DNA of 64,000 bases, taken from NCBI RefSeq assembly GCF_029227915.1, contig NC_079881.1, forward strand, positions 19,443,501 to 19,507,500, written 5' to 3'. Shown here in pieces: positions 10,801-21,972 of the stretch (position 1 is its first letter; every line of letters begins with the position of its first letter). This DNA is from Hydractinia symbiolongicarpus. Its lineage: Eukaryota; Cnidaria; Hydrozoa; Anthoathecata; Hydractiniidae. The position numbers were made by a program, and so were the translations under genes. The notes beneath the pieces were generated by a model. The model made no database searches and was not told the DNA's origin. It was given only the letters and a program-made list of their open reading frames with translations.

Positions 10801-13657
10801 CACAAAGGTATATAAACTCCTTATTTTATGCGTTGTACACAATTAATTGTGGCTGCCTTCATCTTCTTGCCATATGGTACTTCTGTTTATTGTTTTGTTT
10901 TTTTCAGTGAAATGAAATTATAGATATTATTTTTTAGAAAAGAAATGTGAAAACGAGGCTGCTGTGGTACAAAACGAAGTTATCCCATCTGGTAGCGCGG
11001 ATGATGTTGAAGGTAATCATTTTTATTAGAGTTCATAGCCATAACGTCAAGCATTAAGGTCTCAAATTCAAATTAATTCGTTAAAACAATGTTTGTAGAT
11101 AAAAATTGAATCTTAGTGGCGCATAATTTTGGTATCTCTTATTGCAGAATATTAATAGAAAAACAAAGATAACACAAATAAAATCTTTTGAGTAAAAAGG
11201 AAAACTATAAAAGTCTCAGGCGTGATAACCACAACAAATTTAATTAATCTTAAAAGCAATGAGTTCTACGGTTTATTTTTGCTACACTCTTTAAAATTTT
11301 TACTTCATTTATTTTACTTTCTAAAGTTTTTTAATATACATTACGCAATATGGAGGGGACACCGTCTTTTAAGATTCGTTTTTACATTACTTCCTGATCA
11401 GTAATTTGTACGCCTGATAGTATTTTCAAATACGATTCAAAGCATTTCTACTTACTAAGTCATCCAGTACTGCCGAAAAGTGGTAAAATCTTTTAAATGC
11501 AAAGAATTATTACCCTCTTTGAAACAGTTTACCAATGTCCGCGACTATATTCTAATGAATCTTTTCTTGGACAATGCGTGAAGAACTGGGGCCTTAGCAA
11601 ACATGACGCTAAAAGAATTCAAGAAGGACATAACAAGAATGAAAACAACCGTTATGTAGTGGCTGTTCTTACTGCTGGGCCTGCTGTTATTGTATTCACC
11701 CCACAGCTTTATAAAGATACTCTGGTCTATGTCAAAAAGATTAGGAACAAATTGGATGGTATCGCCTCCATTGATGATGATGCTGTTTTTGTGGGTTGGA
11801 GTGGGAAAAAGATGTCGTCATCCATGGTTACTGCCCAGATCAATTCGTTCTGGGGAAAAACTGTGGGACATTCCCAAAAACGACCTCGCATCTCCGCAAT
11901 CTTAGTCCGTAAGTCAGCGGTTTCTAAGGCGCATGAAAACAGAGATGCGAGGAAATCATACCCACTTGATGTGTCACTCTAAAGAAACCGCAAAAAAAAA
12001 ATTATTACTTGCAGGAAAAATTAAAAAATGCAGCTGAAACTAGTGCGTCACTTCACACAGTCTTTCCTCAAGATGATCATGTGGACGACCGTGTCGACGA
12101 CATTGTTAAAGAAATTACTAAACACTTTGGTGAAGACATCAAGCGGGAAAAAATTACAATAGCAATCGTCAGGGAAAAGATTGGTCTAAGTAAACGGTTT
12201 AGGTTAGAAAGTTTTGCGGAACGAAATACGTCACATAATAAAGAAAGAAGGAGGTGCAGGTGTGATTTTTAAATTCTTATACTACATTTAAAATTAGTTA
12301 TTATCTGTTAAGCAACTTAAAATATCTTTAGAATGCAAGGAAGAATCATCTTCGAAAGAAGAAAGTGCTACTGCATCAAATGTATTGTCAATACCAAGCT
12401 GGGTAGCCAGCAGAAAAGATAGGGTAGTTTTCAGTGATACTGATTTAAAACTGATACGCTCTATCTTTGGAATGATGATTACGGCGGACTATGATAGTCG
12501 GATTGGCACAAGAGATTTCAAGCGGTTGCTTAAAGAAATCGAACAAGCAAAGGCATTGGTGGAAAAAGATGGAGAGAATACGCTTTTGCCCAAAGTCCGC
12601 ACTAAACGAAAAGCTTTTTTGAGGGAAATGTCAAAAATAAAGGAGATTTTTGTTTGAACTGCAAATTAAGTGTACTGGTTTCATGAAAAATACTTTATTT
12701 AGAATTTCCGTAGAATTACCGTAAAAAAATTCAAAATTGAGAAAGTTCTTGAATTATTCGCACTCGGAAAAAAACTAAGGCAAAATGTAACCTCCCTCTG
12801 CATAAAAAGTATAAATTGGAGAATCGCTTCATGCATGCAATGCACTGGTGTATGTCTAAGCGAAAGATGGTATTTAATGTAGCTGTCACTAAATAAGGAT
12901 TTATCGAAATCATATTACAAAAAGGTCAGAAAGTTGTGCCTTGTGTAAAATTTGCCGAAATTGACTTAGGACTTGTTCATTCAGGATTATCAAATCTACG
13001 CTTCTCTAAGTTCCACTCACTACAGTGGTAGAAGTGCATATAAAAATATAATGGTAACAGACTCGCATAAGTGGTAGAGTAGTCAATATCGGCGTGGTAC
13101 AACTATAACAATAAAAAATGTTCCCGAAATTGAAATAAATAACTTTTCTATATCTATTTCTAAATCTTCGTAAAAGCTTATGTAGAAAGTAACACCACAA
13201 AGTGCTTCCTAAACATCAGATTTAACGAAACCAACATCAAAGTTTAGGAGATATAGTAGAAAAAGGTGCAGATTTTGCGGATCTTTAGATATGACATTGT
13301 TCCCGAAATTGAAATTCTCGAATTTTTCCCCTTCAGGGGCATAATGAGAAGCAGGAAAAAAAATTAATTTTAATTTTCTACGTAAAAACCCTCTCAGTGT
13401 TTCATAATAACGTTTAGTGACTAATAACCCGTCTAGAAATCAATACTTTTGTCGAAAACGGAAGAAAAGGAAATTGAAACCAAGTACTTAAGGGCGTGTT
13501 AACAAATTTATATGCAACAGGATGACAGTAAATATGCCTTTTTGTTTCGAAACAAGTCTCTAAAACTCCTCTAACTCAAATTCACAAGTTAAAAACACCT
13601 CTATCTTAGTCTAAGCCATGATAAGGGATGTTCCCTTAATTTCAATTTCGGGAACAT
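7856..13657. mobile_element. Decayed element bounded by inverted GTTCCC repeats
   Basis: The left edge opens with ATGTTCCCAAAATTGAAAT (7856), a palindrome with TGTTCCC arms (about 7899-7938) and further degenerate copies to about 8040. The right edge has the same motif in direct form near 13118 and 13296 and a palindromic copy at 13628-13657 ending CGGGAACAT. Between them lies a broken tyrosine-recombinase gene. I infer one old 5.8-kb element or a cluster of related fragments. No clean target duplication was seen, and 8.05-9.79 and 12.66-13.1 kb hold nothing recognisable. Confidence 0.4.
9796..12657 (+). pseudogene. Crypton-like tyrosine recombinase relic with C2H2 finger
   Basis: Fragments in order: 9796-10110 with a C2H2 finger (CQICGQLKRNLKQHVIKAHN); a frameshift near 10107 into a Ser/Glu/Asp-rich linker; 11497-11955 with the C-terminal half of a tyrosine recombinase (VFVGWSGKKMSSSMVTAQIN, then ISAILVRKSAVSK, the place of the box II arginine); a frameshift near 11960 into MCHSKETAKKK, and another in an A-run near 11990 into YYLQEKLKNA, which holds the expected His and Tyr; then 12009-12220 and 12385-12657 (WVASRKDRVVFSDTDLKLIR). 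Known: this family joins a DNA-binding finger to a YR integrase. At least three frame breaks and missing N-terminal catalytic sequence make it non-functional, unless some gaps are introns. Confidence 0.55.
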
Positions 13658-13782
13658 ATCCAAAAATGATGAATCTACAAATAGTTAAATAGATAAATAG
13701 TTAACTAGATAACTAGATAACTAGATAAATAGATAAATAGATAAATGCTACGTGAATAGGTCCTTCGCTCGGTTTCTTATAA
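12658..13782. other. Gene-free stretch with GTTCCC repeats and simple repeat
   Basis: No coding sequence. It holds copies of the GTTCCCGAAATTGAAAT motif near 13118 and 13296, the palindromic copy at 13628-13657, and a tandem run of about four-base-shifted AGATAAAT/AACTAGAT units at 13680-13745. Confidence 0.5.
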
Positions 13783-14678
13783 GGGGCTGTTCATATGGGA
13801 AATATTTCATCGGGAATCGGGTAAATTCAGCATGATATCAAGCCGAGACTTCGGGTTCTTAACAAACTCCTAACAAAATTTAGTTGCGTTCATATGAGAA
13901 AAAACAGTTACCCGCCTACCAAGATCTCGGGTGCGTATCATCGAGATCTCGGTAAGCGGGTAATGCATTTTTCCATATGAGCAGGAGTTTCCTCAGTAGG
14001 CAAGATAATTTTATGTCGATTCGGCATAATTTTTAAAAATAAACAATAGATTCTTAATGCAGAGACTGTGTCTATCTGTCTATTATAATATACAATCAAG
14101 ATATGGATATCTAGGATCTCTATATTAAAATACTCGCTGTCGGTCTATGAGTCAATTTAAAAACTGGGGGTTTCGAAAACGCAATTTTAAGCGCAATTAT
14201 AGTAACAAGTGCGGTTTTATAAAGACAAAAGTAAACAAAGACATTACACTTAATTAGCTTACTTCGATAAAATAGGAAGCGAAACAAACGTTTTTTGTGA
14301 TAAGGGGGTTTATAAATGTTGCATTCGTTATTATACCTTCTCGAAGTTATATGTTCTGGTTGTAGAAGGGTTTACCTGGCTGTTAAAGAGATTTATTTCC
14401 GCACTTTACAAACAAGTACACTTGATTCTGTTGTTTTTTTAACTTGACTTTTAAAGTAGGTTCAGTTATATGTGCGATTTGGACAACGTAAGATTACTTT
14501 TAATAATACTGCAGAGATTGAACCTTATAACCCCCCTGGCTTTTCAGAGACCAAAAAGTGATGAAGGAGATAACATATTAACTATTTCAGCAAGGTCCCC
14601 GGAAGTGTCCGAGCTATAATCGGGCAAATCAGCCTCAACCTTGAGCGTCATTTTTGTGAAGCTGATTGGTTGCCAACT

Positions 14679-14774
14679 CAACCTCGATCCCAGGACATTT
14701 TTTCTCTCTCTTCTCTGATATAAGAGACGGCGAAAAAGAAAAAAAGAGACAAAGAGCCCGGGGGTCGAGGTTGG
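14679..14774. repeat. Foldback element, AACCTCG family
   Basis: Left arm AACCTCGATCCCAGGAC, right arm GAGCCCGGGGGTCGAGGTT, separated by a pyrimidine- then purine-rich middle that also pairs. It belongs to the family described at 18099 and 39509. Confidence 0.5.
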
Positions 14775-15848
14775 TTGTCGACTGATAAAAAAGGTTACGC
14801 TGCAAGGGTTATCATAAAACTTGGCAGAAAGGTTTGATAATACGTTGGAGCACAATTGGGATAAAAAAATGGGATGACGTCATCGGGTCCAAAATGACGT
14901 CATCATATATTTCCCAAACCCGAAAACTACGAAATAATAAAAACTGTTTCAAATGTTTCAGATATATAAAATTCCTTAATAGAATAGTAAAAGGCTAAAT
15001 TTGACTTTGAAAGTATAAACGAGGGTATTTAAAAAAGAAAAATATTGGCCGATTTTATTTCTGACCACCTGGTAACCGATGAGTCAACATGACAACAAAA
15101 GTACTACAAATTTTTGGTTATTTTGAAGCAAAATGAAAATAATAGAAAGTTACCATATTTTAACTACGTTATTACAAATTAGGAGGGGGTAATGAGAGAA
15201 AGAGGTTAAAAAGCCTACCCCCCCCCCCCTTTCTCGGCCTCTACTTAATTAAGAAATAATTTTGGTCGCAAATTGGTAGCACATTTTTATAGATTTTAAT
15301 GATGACTTTTACGACAGCGAATTAGTAAAAACGCTAGATTTCTAACAAACATTGCATTAAATTTCCAACATAGACAGCTTAGATCTATTTTGCAAACTGT
15401 AGCTTAGCGAGCCTAAACAACGCTCACTCAAATATTTTTCATGACCTGTGTTCGTTATGCTATAGTTTATCAACCATGCTACAAGGTCTACACAATTATT
15501 TCAAATTTAACAGTCTTAAATTCTTAATTTTATTTTCTTCAGAAAAATTATTGAACAAAGTCACACATGATTTAGATTTTCTGATTCTTTTGTAAAAAAA
15601 TGGAAGATGTATTAAATAACGTATATTTTAATATCCAAAATTTCCACCTTTGTCTTTCACTATGATGTCACTCTTGATTGTACATAAACTATATCTGTCA
15701 GCTACGTCACAAGCAAATGTAACAAAAAAGACACGTTCCTTCATATGTGGGCTTTCTAACATTTTGGTAAAAGTAGCAAGTATCTGCAAAGGACAAAAAC
15801 AACAAAAAAGGAAGACGACTTATTACATTTGAGGCAAAGAAAAGTAGT

Positions 15849-16282
15849 CTCTTTAATAATAGCCGTCGTCTGTCTGTCTGTCTGTGTGTCCGCGAAAGCC
15901 GTGTCCCGTAACGGAAACACGAAATTTTTATAATGCGCATCAATACCAAATGCGATATATTTCTGTCCACTTTGTTGCAACGGGTTAATTTAAAGGACGG
16001 GCGACCCCGTGGATTTTTCCACGGGTTAACGACTAGTCTCTTTAATAATAGCCGTATTCCGTCTTTCTGTGTGTCCGCGAAAGCCGCGTTCTGTTACAGA
16101 AACACGAAATGTGATATATAAAGGACGGGCGACCCCGTGGATTTTTCCACGGGCTAACGACTAGTCTCTTTAATAATAGCCGTATTCCGTCTGTCTGTCC
16201 GCGAAAGACACGTCCTATTACGGAAACACGAAATGCGATATATAAAGGACGGGAGACCCCGCGGATCAGGTTTACGACTAGT
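15849..16282 (+). repeat. Tandem array of three Helitron-like units
   Basis: Three head-to-tail units at 15849-16037, 16038-16165 and 16166-16282, each starting CTCTTTAATAATAGCCGT and ending GACTAGT. Each has a short GTCT run, then GTCCGCGAAAG, and units 1 and 2 have a perfect 8-bp stem, 4-nt loop hairpin (CCCGTGGA/TCCACGGG) eight bases before the CTAG end. This is the Helitron 3'-end layout. Unit 3 has lost the hairpin. The 3' end matches the element at 6.1 kb. Confidence 0.6.
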
Positions 16283-17165
16283 GCTGAAATATTTCCCCGC
16301 TAACTGAGGAAATATTTCCCATATGAACAGCCCCTAAGAAAACAAAACAGCAAATCATGTATAACCGTTTGGCCTATTAGGAACCTTTTGAGCAGCGTCC
16401 ATTGTTCTTGTTTACATCTGTCAAAAAAAGTAAACAGTCCTAGGGGCAGCCACCTTTATTGTCACTTTCTTCTCAATCTGCCATCTATTGAAACTTTAAA
16501 ATTCAACAAAGTCGATTGTTATCACTAAATTAGCAGCACGACGAACAGGCGATTATTTTTTTACAATAAAAAACAAAAGGGAAGCTAGCAAGAATCTTCA
16601 AGTCTCTTAGCTTAAAATGGCAGTTGCATTAATAAATTGGTAGAATCAAAAGATCACAAAAATTTAACAAACCAAGCTTGAGCTGCTTAACTTTCTTGTT
16701 AGATGTTTGTTTGTTTGTTTTTTAAAAAAAAAGGTATAATTTTAAAGAATATTTGGTTTTAATATTCTTAGCTAAAATGTAAAAGCAAACTGCAATTTCT
16801 GACAAATATCTATCGCAAAAAACGGTTGACATTCAAAGTTCACCCCACAAGCATTTAAAATCAGTTGCTATACGCGCGGCGAAGTTATTAAGCCCCACAC
16901 TTAGTTAATGTTGACGCCAGCATTCCCTCTCAAAGTTTCTCGTGGCCGCTGCGTTGACTGTTTCATAATTCGAATTGCGGTAGCTACAACAAGAACAGAC
17001 AACTCTAAAAAAACCAAATTTAACAAAAAATTTAAAAAACGATTTTCTTGTTCACTGTTTATATTTAATGTTAAAAGCGAACTTACGAAATAAGGACGGG
17101 CCAAGGCATCTACGACGAAAAAATATTATAATTTTTTTAATTCACCTTTACAGCTCAGGGTAAGC

Positions 17166-17273
17166 CCCAATCTCATCCCAGGAGCTTTTTTTTCGCTTTC
17201 TGATATGTAGCTGCGCCTTTGCGCCGGCGCGCCTATCCCTAAAGCGAAAATACGCTCTTGAAACGAGATTGGG
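17166..17273. repeat. Foldback element, AACCTCG family (diverged)
   Basis: Left arm CCCAATCTCATCCCAGGAGC, right arm GCTCTTGAAACGAGATTGGG. The inner parts (TTTTCGCTTT and AAAGCGAAAA) pair as well. The centre holds a GC-rich patch, GCGCCGGCGCGCC. Confidence 0.5.
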
Positions 17274-18098
17274 TAAACCCCCCAAAACAAAGTTGATATT
17301 TTCCCATCGACTCGAAAACATTTTTTTAAGGTTGTGGGTAGAACATCGAATATTTTAACGAAGTAAAAATGTTACATAAAAATACTACTGATAAAAGCAC
17401 GCAAAAAAGCGAGAGTTTTGTTTTAAGTTTTCTGTGGTTAATAACGATGGCCCCTATGACTCACTTTTCTTCCAATTTAAAAGCACTTCCCTTCTATCAA
17501 ACAGTGTTCTTCTGTATTTGGACACTTCTCTTCTGCACTTAGCATTTCTCTGCACGTGGTTCGAAACTTTTTCTCCACAACTAAATTTAAAAATCTGGTC
17601 CGCAAATTTACACCCATGGGCTGTATATTCTTTTTACTTTTCGCAAGAAGTATACTTGGCTAAGGCTTTTACCAACAGCTTTGTTATAGCAGGTCCCGTT
17701 ACATGTGCATGAAATAATAATGTCACAAATCAATTTAGATCAGTAGCAGAGAAGTTAGTTCATGGTTTTATTTATGATCGACACGATAAATGGCAAAAAC
17801 AAATTGACTGCCCAGAGTCCTCAAAATCATGGTAGTGTCTACCAAGCGAACTACAACATGCTTTTTCTTTATAAGGAATGTTCTCTATAGAATATCAGAT
17901 TTTAAGCTAAAACAATTGGTCTTTTGTTTAGAACAATAGAAAAGTAAGAATAATGACCAGCCAGGTTAGAATTTTGTATACCACAATGTATTTTTATCTT
18001 AAGTTTATGGCCCACTACCCATAACATTTTTGGAGAGTTATTAAATACTATCACCACTTGACATTTTTCATGGGTGAGAATCAATATGTCAATTATTC

Positions 18099-18171
18099 AT
18101 CCTCGTCTCCAGTGATTTTGCCGCCAACTCTGATATATCGAAAAGGCAAAAAACCCTAGGGACGAGGGTGG
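18099..18171. repeat. Foldback element, AACCTCG family
   Basis: Compact copy: left arm ATCCTCGTCTCCAGTGATTT, centre TGATATATCGAAAAGG, right arm CCCTAGGGACGAGGGT. Nearly the whole 73 bp can fold into one hairpin. Confidence 0.5.
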
Positions 18172-21100
18172 TAAAAACGCTCAATCAATATTCCGGACCA
18201 GAATTGGGTCTGGGAAGAGAAGTGTTTCTCACTTTGGAAGAGATGTGCTTTGAACAGAAGAGAATTTTGGAAGAAAGAAGAGAAGAGTTTTTATCAAGAA
18301 GAGAAGTGAGCCATAATCGTAGTTAATGGCTTGGCTCTTTTTTTGTTTGTTTGCAATCTTGACAGTAGCTATATTGGTTTTACTTCAGGTTGCGGCTTTC
18401 GTTTAATTCATAATAAGTTGTTGACAAAGTTCACAAAATTGTTTTAAGACATACGTATTCCCACCACAACATCAACAACATGGGAATTCCCCGTTTTGAA
18501 AAAACAAAATGGTAGGTAAAATTGGGCAGCAGGCTAGCCCTGTTTACATGGAAAATAAAAGTTCACTTTTATCAATGGGAAGTTAGCTGCGAGAAACCTT
18601 TTTAATTTCCACGAGAAACAAAAAATATGTGGCGACTGTAAACAGCATTTTAAATTTTTGAGCATTAACAACAAGAGTTTTTTTGAATTCTTCCAGTAAA
18701 GAATTTTTTTAAGAATAAGCATTCTATATGTGCGTTCTGATTGCTTAGCAAGCTGCGATGCTTCACAGCAACATACTTTCTGGCTGAAAGTAGGAACTGT
18801 TTCTACCTTTCGTCGAAACGTATCTTCGAATAAAAGTCGGCGAATACGCTTTCTGGAAAAACAAAATAAAATAGAGCGAAGCAAAACAAAACAAAACAAC
18901 GAGAAACTCGACATGGAAAGAATTATTAAAGTAAATAAGTAAGTAAAATTACTAAAACTAACCTTCAGTAACTTGCAAAAACTTTAAAGACACAAATTTC
19001 TTTTTAAAAATAAACAAGCCATTTTAAAGTTTAAAAGAAAATGTTAAAAAGACTTCTTCGAAAAACCATATTTGTTCATAAATATCATCGCCTGTCATTT
19101 AATCGGATACAAAAGTCTTTTAAAATTAATAACAGCAGAAGATTTAATCAATCAAAATCTTACAACTTCTTTTCAACATTAAAAACAAACGTTTAAACCA
19201 ACAAATTCTTTCAAGTAAACAATTTTTGAAGAACAGTTTTATTTTGAGTGTTTGGATTTTTGTATAAATGACACTTCCCCGCAGAGGTACGATAAAAAAG
19301 CCTTGTGGCATTTTAAATTAGCGAATAAAACGTTTGAAAGGGAGTGCCCTGATTGACAACTACAGTAATAAAGATAAATGCGCAGTTACAGGGCAATGAC
19401 GGTCTCGTGGTGTCGTTAAACTTTTTTCGTTGAATACTGGTATGAGCCATACGCTAGAATTATAACAGTTTCTTCCAATACCGCACAGTGCTTCCAAAAA
19501 ACCCCTGGGGTGTTTATTAATTTTCTTATTTTTAGTGAGAGTTTAAGGAGTAGTCTTTATTAAAAAGAAAATCTTTATGATCATTGTGGATGTTTTCTCT
19601 GCTCTTTATGAGTTTTTTTTACCAAGAAAGAATTTGAAACTGTGCGAATAAGTCCGCACACGAACAAAATTACATTAAATGTTATTTGTAATAAGCTACT
19701 TTAGCATTACTGTTACACTCTGAATGATTACAATGAGCCTATTGGAGAGTTCATAGGGAAGGGTTCCTTTTTTTAGCATTCTAGAAGCTTGATTCTTAAC
19801 AATGTATTTCTGGCACGACAGTTTTTAGCGTGGTCCTTCTACCTCAATAAATACTTCTTTTATATTTCTTTATAATATTTAACACTCACACTAAGGCAGA
19901 TACAGCGAATTTTGATCGATACGGCGCCCTAATTAAATTTGTTGTTACCTCCGCGGAAAAGACACACGTGTACAGAAGTTGACACGTGCGTTACAATACA
20001 TTTGTCAGCAAATAAGTAGGCAACAGCCAAAACGTAGTTTTTTATTCCTAACATAACACGCACAAATAAAGCTTTTTTAGCTCTTTTGGAAGAGATATTT
20101 TGCAGTTTTTTTTTTCACTTTCTAGCAACAAGTTACATTTCGTTAGTTGAACTGACAAGAGCTGATCTAAGAGTGATAATACAAAAATACAAGAATTCCA
20201 TAATCCTATATAATCAATCGTATATAAAGGTTACGAAATAAATGTCTGGCGGATTACCTATTCTCTAGTCTTTAGAGTCTTAGTCTAACCACTGTTCAAA
20301 TAAAAGCAAAACGCATTAGGAATTAGGTGGAACTGTTTCACTACCATTTTTTTAATGCATCAAGAAGAACTGGTGTTAAGTGGCGTGTATGAACACGACA
20401 AAATACAAACTCTTTTCAAGATTTTCCAACTTTTTGCTAACCTACAATTAAATGCGATTCTAACGCTGAATCCCTAAGAGAGTTATTTTTGTGAAATTAG
20501 AAAGTACTTGTATTTCGCGAATTTAAATAAAAAAGAATTTTCTGCCCAATTTATTCTGTTTTTTTGGGTTTTTCTATAGTATTAATTTTTAATATGGAAG
20601 TTGTGTCTCTCTGTAACCGCCAAAGTGAATGTGTTCATTTTCCTTTGATGTCGCCGAAAAAGTGATGTCCGATCTGTTAATCTGTCTGACATCACGCGGC
20701 GATGTTAATGCATTCAGAATGACAGAGGATTCAGTAGTTATTAATTATGCTTATCAAAAATTTATTTTAGGCCCAACATTACAAAGAGATTGTTAATTAT
20801 TCTTTGTCTAATTTAGGAGATTTCAGGAGAATTTAGGTTTTTTTTAAGATGATCATAGGAGGAGTGGCCACATCAGTTGCATTAAGCTGGCTCGACTTAA
20901 ACTACACTTTAAGATGGTTTCTTTAAGTAAAAAAAATGAATGAAAAATAAGATTTATTTTTATTTAGTAGTGGCTTATTACAGTTGCCTATTGACATGTT
21001 AGCAAGATACATGTCTTTTCTCACCTCTAAATTACCGAAAGTGTGTTTTTTGCAAAACTGTTAGGTTTTTTTTTGTCAATTCTTTTTAACACTTGTCATA

Positions 21101-21972
21101 GTTAAGAATCGTCTTATGTTTCAATATTTTGTAACAAAATCGGCCATCTTTATTGCATTACAGAATTTACCACCCTGTACCAGGTGTTTCTTAGCTGTCG
21201 GCATCGATATTAAAAAGGTAAAAACCCTTGGAGATAAGGCAGACAAATTTTTATACCATTAAAAGCCGAACGATTCGAACAAACCGGTCTTTTTCAACAC
21301 ATCAACAACGACTTGGTAGAATTAAACGTGCACCTGGCATATGATTTTATGAAACACGGCCTGTGAAAAGATCCACTTGGTTAAGGAGACGAAGAGCAAC
21401 GAAAATGTAAACCTACCCTACAAAACCCTTTTATCAATGCGTACTAGTTGTAGCAATATGGGATTCCGATCAATTTTCTTGTTGAAAGTAGTCGGTTTTA
21501 AAATTATTCTTAGCAGAAGTTCTAAAAGAAAAAATTCCTTCAGCGTCAATTTTTAAATCAATTTTAGGTATAATTTACAGAGAAATGAAAAATCGTGACT
21601 TTGATCGTGAAATTGTTTTCATAATAAATTTAATGTTTTTACAATAATTTAGAAACATATTTACATAACTATCGCATATATTATTTAAAATCACGCAGTA
21701 GTTTTAAAACCTATTTCTATCTGTACGAGAGAGAAAAAAATATTTTTACTAATAGAGTGCTTAAAAAGACCTTCCATGAATTTTTGAACCTTACCCAACA
21801 GAGGAGGGTTATCGATTGATCTTAGCCGAAAAAACTTTTGTCGAGTTAACAGAAAACTAAACATTGATCAGACCAGAAACACTTTTTTCTTGGATATAGT
21901 GTGTACTGATGCATTCTGATATTGTTGCTTGCCTTTCAAATCGGTTTTATACTAAAAACATTTCATATCACG

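Larger units (their letters stand above)
13783..16334. mobile_element. PIF/Harbinger-like TIR element with TAA target duplication
   Basis: The left end GGGGCTGTTCATATGGGAAA and the right end TTTCCCATATGAACAGCCCC are perfect inverted repeats of at least 26 bp, flanked on both sides by TAA (13780-13782 and 16335-16337). A three-base TWA duplication is the hallmark of PIF/Harbinger elements. Subterminal GAGATCTCGG stretches form further inverted motifs near 13920-13960. No transposase frame is visible, so the element is non-autonomous or gutted. It contains a foldback element (about 14679-14774), a polyC tract (about 15219-15230) and a Helitron-like array (15849-16282). Confidence 0.6.
16335..21972. 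other. Gene-free stretch with foldback repeats
   Basis: No convincing coding exon. Open frames here are short, of low complexity and unlike known proteins. Foldback copies lie at 17166-17273 and 18099-18171. A degenerate inverted pair (CTCACTTTTCTTCC near 17460, GAAGAGAAGTGAGCC near 18298) suggests an old 0.9-kb inverted-repeat element. From 18.4 to 21.9 kb I see only AT-rich sequence. Confidence 0.45.

Noticed and set aside
18534-18914. 126-aa minus-strand frame, and an opposing frame at 18730-18942
   Set aside because: Low-complexity Phe/Leu/Lys-rich sequence in AT-rich DNA, opposing frames, no family resemblance, no clear splice partners.
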